A stretch of 8,445 nucleotides of DNA, from NCBI GenBank assembly GCA_002746355.1, contig NVWX01000031.1, positions 2,823-11,267 on the forward strand, read 5' to 3'. Under the pieces are notes generated by a model. The model was not told the origin of the DNA. It worked only from the letters and a program-made list of their open reading frames with translations, and searched no databases. Of the stretch, positions 4,558 through 8,445 are shown in pieces; position 1 is the first letter of the stretch; each line of letters opens with the position of its first letter. The translations under genes and the position numbers were made by a program. The DNA is from Dehalococcoidia bacterium (GTDB taxonomy: Bacteria; Chloroflexota; Dehalococcoidia; Lucifugimonadales; UBA3495).

Positions 4558-7500
4558 GTGTTCACGCACCTTCACGTTCATACCGAGTACAGCATGTTGG
4601 ACGGCATCAGCCGGATCCCCAACCTGGTGGCTCGTACCAAAGAACTGGGGATGGAATCCCTGGCCATCACCGACCACGGCACCTTCTATGGCGTGGTCGA
4701 TTTCTACTCAGCATGTAAAGAAGTGGGTATCAAGCCCATCATCGGTTGTGAGGTTTACGTAGCCCACAACAGCCGCTTCGATAAAGACCCTTCCGAACGC
4801 AGCCCCAACCACCTGGTCCTCCTAGCTCGGGACAATACCGGGTACCGCAACCTGATGCAGCTGGTCACCAAGGCCCATGTGGACGGCTTCCATTACCGCC
4901 CCCGCATCGACAAAGGCATTCTCGAAGAGTTCGGTGAGGGCCTGGCCGTCCTTTCCGCCTGTCCCTCAGCGGAGGTCCCGCGCCTTCTGGCCGATGGCAA
5001 TGAAGAAGCCGCGGCCCAAGCCGCCGGCTGGTACAAGGAGCGGTTCGGCGATGGATACTTCCTGGAGATCCAGCGTCACGAGCACGTCCCTAAATTGCCC
5101 AAGATCAACGAGGGTCTCATAATCCTGGGACAGAAGCTGAATATTCCGCTGATCGTCACCAATGACGCCCATTACGTAAATCAGGTCGAATCCCCCCTCC
5201 AAGACATCTATATCTGTATCCAGACCAGCACCACGATCAATGATGAGAAACGTCTCCGCATGGAAGACGATTCCTATTACATAAAGACCCCGGCTGAGAT
5301 GGCCCAGCTCTTCCCAGACTTCCTTCCCGCGTTGGAGACCACTCAGCTAGTCTCAGATATGTGCAATGTTGACCTGGATTTCGGCCAGACCCACCTGCCC
5401 AAATACCCCACGCCAAATGATATAGACGCCGACGAATACCTGGCCCAGCTATGTGAAGAAGGCTTCCGGCGCCGCTACCCGCACCCCACCGCCGAGGCCG
5501 AAGACCGGCTTCGCTACGAGCTGGACGTCATCCGACACACCAGGTTCGCCAATTACTTCCTGGTGGTCTGGGACATCATCGACTTCGTTCGCCGGAGCAA
5601 CATCCTGTACGGAGTCCGTGGCAGCGCCGCCGCCAGCGTGGCACTGTATTGTCTGGGAATCACCGATGTCGATCCATTGGAGTACCGTCTGGTCTTTGAA
5701 CGGTTTCTCAACATGGAACGCAAAGAGATGCCGGACATCGATCTGGACTTCCAAGACGACCGCCGCGACGAGGTGCTCCATTACGTCATCGACCGCTATG
5801 GCAATGACCGGGTAGCCCAGATCATCACATTTGGGACCCTGGGCGCCAAAGCGGCCCTGCGCGACGTGGGACGGGCGCTGGGCATGGGGTATTCGGACGT
5901 TGACCGCATCGCGAAGATGGTCCCCCTGAAGGCGCGTACCTTGGAAGACGCCTTGCGCGTCAGCCCCGAGCTCAAGACTGCCTATGAACAAGAGCCCAAC
6001 GTCACCAAGCTGATCAATGACGCCCAAGGCTTGGAGGGCATCGTCCACCACGTGAGCACCCATGCCGCTGGTGTGTTGATCGCCGATGAACCTTTAACCG
6101 AGACTGTTCCGCTGCAGCGGCCGGTCAAGGGCGACGAGAACAGCCCGGTGTTGATGACCCAGTTCTCCATGGACCCGGTGGCCCAACTTGGCCTCTTGAA
6201 GATGGACTTCCTTGGGTTGACCAACCTAACCATCCTCGACCGGGCCGTCAAATTGGTTCGGGAAAGCCAGGGCGTGGAGATAGACCTTCAGACCCTGCCG
6301 TTGGACGACGTGACGACTTTCGAATTGCTCTCTTCGGGCAACACCAATGACTTGTTCCAGCTTGAAAGCGCCGGGATGCAGCGGTACATCAAAGCCCTGA
6401 AGCCGTCGAACCTGGGCGATATCGCCGCTATGATCGCTTTGTACCGCCCAGGACCCATGGAAAACATCGAGACCTTCATCGATGCGAAACATGGCCGCAA
6501 GCCCATCACGTATCCGCACCCCAGCTTCAAAGAACTGTTGGATGAGACCTACGGGGTCATCGTTTACCAAGACCAGGTGTTATTGATCCTGCAGCAGTTC
6601 GCCGGCTACACCCTCGGGGGCGCCGACATCGTCCGCAAAGCCATGGGCAAGAAGATCGCCTCGCTGATGGCCGAAGAACGGGTTAACTTCGTGGCAGGCG
6701 CCCAAAGCAAAGGCTACGAAGAGAGCGTGGCCATCGAGATATTCGACCTGATCGAACCCTTCGCAGGCTACGCGTTCAACAAGGCCCATAGCGTTAGCTA
6801 CGCCATGATCTCCTACTGGACGGCCTATTTTAAGAACCATTATCCAGTGGAATATATGGCTGCAGTGCTAAACGCCCGGCTCGATAACCCCGAGAAGATT
6901 CTGAGTTCTATGAACGAGTGTTTCCGGCTCGCGATCCCCATCCTGCTTCCCGACATCAACAGGTCGGACGAATTCTTTTCCATCGATCATCAAACCGATG
7001 GCCAGCGGCTCGACGGCCAAGACCAGGACGCTCCCACCGGCCCTGGCCTCCGGATAGGCCTGGCCGCGATCAAAACGGTGGGAGAGGGCGCGATCCGCCC
7101 CATCGTGGCGGACCGGAAAGAGAACGGACCATTTAAGTCCATCGACGATTTCAGCCGCCGGGCCGGCGCCGCCGGATTGAGCCGGCGTACATTGGAGAGT
7201 CTGGCCAAGGCCGGGGCCTTCGACAGCCTGGCATCTAGAGGCGCGGTTATCCATGCCCTGGACCAGATCGCCGCCACCGCCCAGAGGGAAGCGCGCACCC
7301 GAGACTCAGGCCAGAGCAGCATGTTCGACGGATCGGAAGAGGTGTCGGAGGCTGCGGGCATGAGTGGCATCACCCTGGACGCGCCGGACGTTTCCGACCA
7401 GGAAAAAGCTGCTTGGGAGAGAGAACTGCTGGGGATGACCTTGTCCCATAATCCCCTGCGCGCCCTGGCGGTAATGAATACCTCGGGAGCCTTGAATTCA

Positions 7501-8445
7501 CTGGACCAACTAGGCGAAGAACTGGCCGGACAGTCTGTAAACGTGTTGGGCTTCATCTCCACGGTTATTGAGCGCTCCACCCGGGAAGGCAAGCGCTTCT
7601 TCATCGTGAACCTGGAGATTCTGGGCGGGTTTTTGGAGATCATGGTCTGGCCGGATACACTGCAGCGGACCGCTGAGGTGTGGCGGGACGGCCGGTTGGT
7701 GATGGTTACCGGTAGACTGCGGATGCGCGCGGACCAGATGTCGCTTGCCTGCGACACCGCGGTCGAATATGACCCGGAGAACCCAGTAGCCCCTACGCCG
7801 CCACCCGCCAATGCGCGAAACGGCTACAAGAACGGCGGCAAAGGCTACAACGGCAACGGCAACGGGAACGGAAATGGAAACGGGTACAAGAGCAACGGCA
7901 ACGGGAACCGCGGCAAAGCAACCAATCACAACGTCAGCGAAAAGAAGGCCCAAATGACCACAGGCAATTACATTCCAGCGGAACCGCAGAAAGTGGTCCG
8001 CTTGGCTGTCACCGAGTCCGAAGATCCCAGTCATGACGCGCACCTTTTGCGGGAAATGATAGGTGTTCTATTGGAATTTCCCGGCCGGGACCGTGTGAAC
8101 CTGGACATCCGTACGGGAGAGAGAGTGGTCCGTATGGACCTGCCGGTGGTTAGCACCGGTTATTGCGAGGAACTGCATTCCCGCCTCGAGGAATTGTTGG
8201 GAACGGACACGGTGGCGGTCCACCAGGAATTGAGTCTGGGACTTGAGCCCCCGGCTGAAGCACCGGTAACCATGCCCCTTGAAGCAGCACCCCCGGCGGA
8301 TACTGGTTTGGCTAACGATAGATCGGCCGATGCGATGACCCAAACGGCGCCGGAAGCCACTGCCGTTGCTGATGCCGCGCCGGGCATTGCGCCTGAAGCT
8401 CCAACACCTGATACGGCGACGCCGGAATATTCGGTTGACGAAACT
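4558..8445 (+). CDS. dnaE: DNA polymerase III alpha subunit, 3' end outside window
   Basis: This is the catalytic subunit of the replicative DNA polymerase, acting at the fork with the sliding clamp. The frame is open for 1296 codons to the window edge. The N-terminal PHP domain keeps all nine expected metal ligands: His6, His8, Asp15, His40, Glu65, His85, Cys135, Asp203 and His205, so intrinsic 3'-5' proofreading is likely, as in mycobacterial DnaE1. The palm shows GVRGSAAAS and MPDIDLDF with Asp395 and Asp397, and KMDFLG with Asp550. QSSMF (919-923) fits the clamp-binding motif. An OB-fold region spans about 994-1075. Then come an Asn-Gly linker (1088-1117), a further folded domain (about 1143-1225) and a Pro/Ala-rich acidic tail still running at the edge, so the protein is longer than the 1160 residues of E. 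coli DnaE. GTG 4558 is chosen because homologs begin FTHLHVHTEYS; GGGGAGG (4539-4545) is rather far, at 12 bases. ATG 4513 is an alternative without a ribosome site. Confidence 0.97.
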   Translation, partial: MFTHLHVHTEYSMLDGISRIPNLVARTKELGMESLAITDHGTFYGVVDFYSACKEVGIKPIIGCEVYVAHNSRFDKDPSERSPNHLVLLARDNTGYRNLMQLVTKAHVDGFHYRPRIDKGILEEFGEGLAVLSACPSAEVPRLLADGNEEAAAQAAGWYKERFGDGYFLEIQRHEHVPKLPKINEGLIILGQKLNIPLIVTNDAHYVNQVESPLQDIYICIQTSTTINDEKRLRMEDDSYYIKTPAEMAQLFPDFLPALETTQLVSDMCNVDLDFGQTHLPKYPTPNDIDADEYLAQLCEEGFRRRYPHPTAEAEDRLRYELDVIRHTRFANYFLVVWDIIDFVRRSNILYGVRGSAAASVALYCLGITDVDPLEYRLVFERFLNMERKEMPDIDLDFQDDRRDEVLHYVIDRYGNDRVAQIITFGTLGAKAALRDVGRALGMGYSDVDRIAKMVPLKARTLEDALRVSPELKTAYEQEPNVTKLINDAQGLEGIVHHVSTHAAGVLIADEPLTETVPLQRPVKGDENSPVLMTQFSMDPVAQLGLLKMDFLGLTNLTILDRAVKLVRESQGVEIDLQTLPLDDVTTFELLSSGNTNDLFQLESAGMQRYIKALKPSNLGDIAAMIALYRPGPMENIETFIDAKHGRKPITYPHPSFKELLDETYGVIVYQDQVLLILQQFAGYTLGGADIVRKAMGKKIASLMAEERVNFVAGAQSKGYEESVAIEIFDLIEPFAGYAFNKAHSVSYAMISYWTAYFKNHYPVEYMAAVLNARLDNPEKILSSMNECFRLAIPILLPDINRSDEFFSIDHQTDGQRLDGQDQDAPTGPGLRIGLAAIKTVGEGAIRPIVADRKENGPFKSIDDFSRRAGAAGLSRRTLESLAKAGAFDSLASRGAVIHALDQIAATAQREARTRDSGQSSMFDGSEEVSEAAGMSGITLDAPDVSDQEKAAWERELLGMTLSHNPLRALAVMNTSGALNSLDQLGEELAGQSVNVLGFISTVIERSTREGKRFFIVNLEILGGFLEIMVWPDTLQRTAEVWRDGRLVMVTGRLRMRADQMSLACDTAVEYDPENPVAPTPPPANARNGYKNGGKGYNGNGNGNGNGNGYKSNGNGNRGKATNHNVSEKKAQMTTGNYIPAEPQKVVRLAVTESEDPSHDAHLLREMIGVLLEFPGRDRVNLDIRTGERVVRMDLPVVSTGYCEELHSRLEELLGTDTVAVHQELSLGLEPPAEAPVTMPLEAAPPADTGLANDRSADAMTQTAPEATAVADAAPGIAPEAPTPDTATPEYSVDET
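7819..7908 (+). repeat. Asn-Gly codon repeat forming a DnaE linker
   Basis: Tandem AAC-GGN codons encode alternating Asn-Gly with interspersed Lys and Tyr (residues 1088-1117 of DnaE). Synonymous variation (GGC, GGG, GGA, AAC, AAT) shows it is not a fresh slippage expansion of one unit. It is expected to be a flexible, weakly basic linker between the OB fold and the C-terminal domain. Confidence 0.85.

Noticed and set aside
7819..7908. Tandem repeat as CRISPR or noncoding satellite
   Set aside because: It is in frame within dnaE with varied synonymous codons and no spacers.
5449..8387. Several long minus-strand ORFs opposite dnaE
   Set aside because: The plus strand encodes an unmistakable DnaE without interruption; these are shadows favoured by high-GC codon use.

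Overview
The window looks like a chromosomal segment from an uncultured member of the Chloroflexota, possibly a Dehalococcoidia/SAR202-like lineage. This is inferred from the style of the DnaE (PHP-type replicase with a GVRGSAAAS palm motif, an appended C-terminal domain and a long tail), the small C-x2-H/C-x2-C protein, and the mix of GuaB3 with a UGSC selenoprotein. No 16S sequence is present to settle it.

Layout, left to right. Positions 1-108 hold most of a 5S rRNA on the minus strand; its last bases lie outside the window. No 23S gene lies upstream of it. A divergent intergenic region (109-376) carries a candidate plus-strand promoter overlapped by a perfect palindrome. It is followed by guaB3 (IMP dehydrogenase family, 377-1513). 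Only 33 bases later begins the most notable gene of the window (1547-2089), a UGSC-family selenoprotein. Its Sec codon is an in-frame TGA at 1844-1846, followed by a bacterial SECIS-like hairpin. Ordinary gene calling splits it into two short false ORFs. A repeat copy and an intrinsic terminator close this unit.

A separately promoted 355-residue protein of no known function follows (2306-3373), then a second copy of the same GAGGGTTAGGG-type intergenic repeat. The next 420 bases (3484-3903) have no gene. A strong extended -10 promoter then drives a 98-residue zinc-ribbon-like protein (3963-4259), which ends at a long, near-perfect terminator hairpin.

The right half is dnaE, the replicative DNA polymerase III alpha subunit. 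It is open from 4558 to the window end (1296 codons, no stop reached). All nine expected PHP metal ligands, the three polymerase aspartates, a clamp-binding QSSMF motif, an OB-fold region, an Asn-Gly repeat linker, a further C-terminal domain and a Pro/Ala-rich tail can be read.

Functionally the window mixes housekeeping genes (5S rRNA, guanine nucleotide synthesis, DNA replication) with two or three uncharacterised genes. Close spacing and the absence of a visible terminator suggest that guaB3 and the selenoprotein are co-transcribed. The 355-residue protein and the zinc-ribbon protein each appear to be their own transcription unit.
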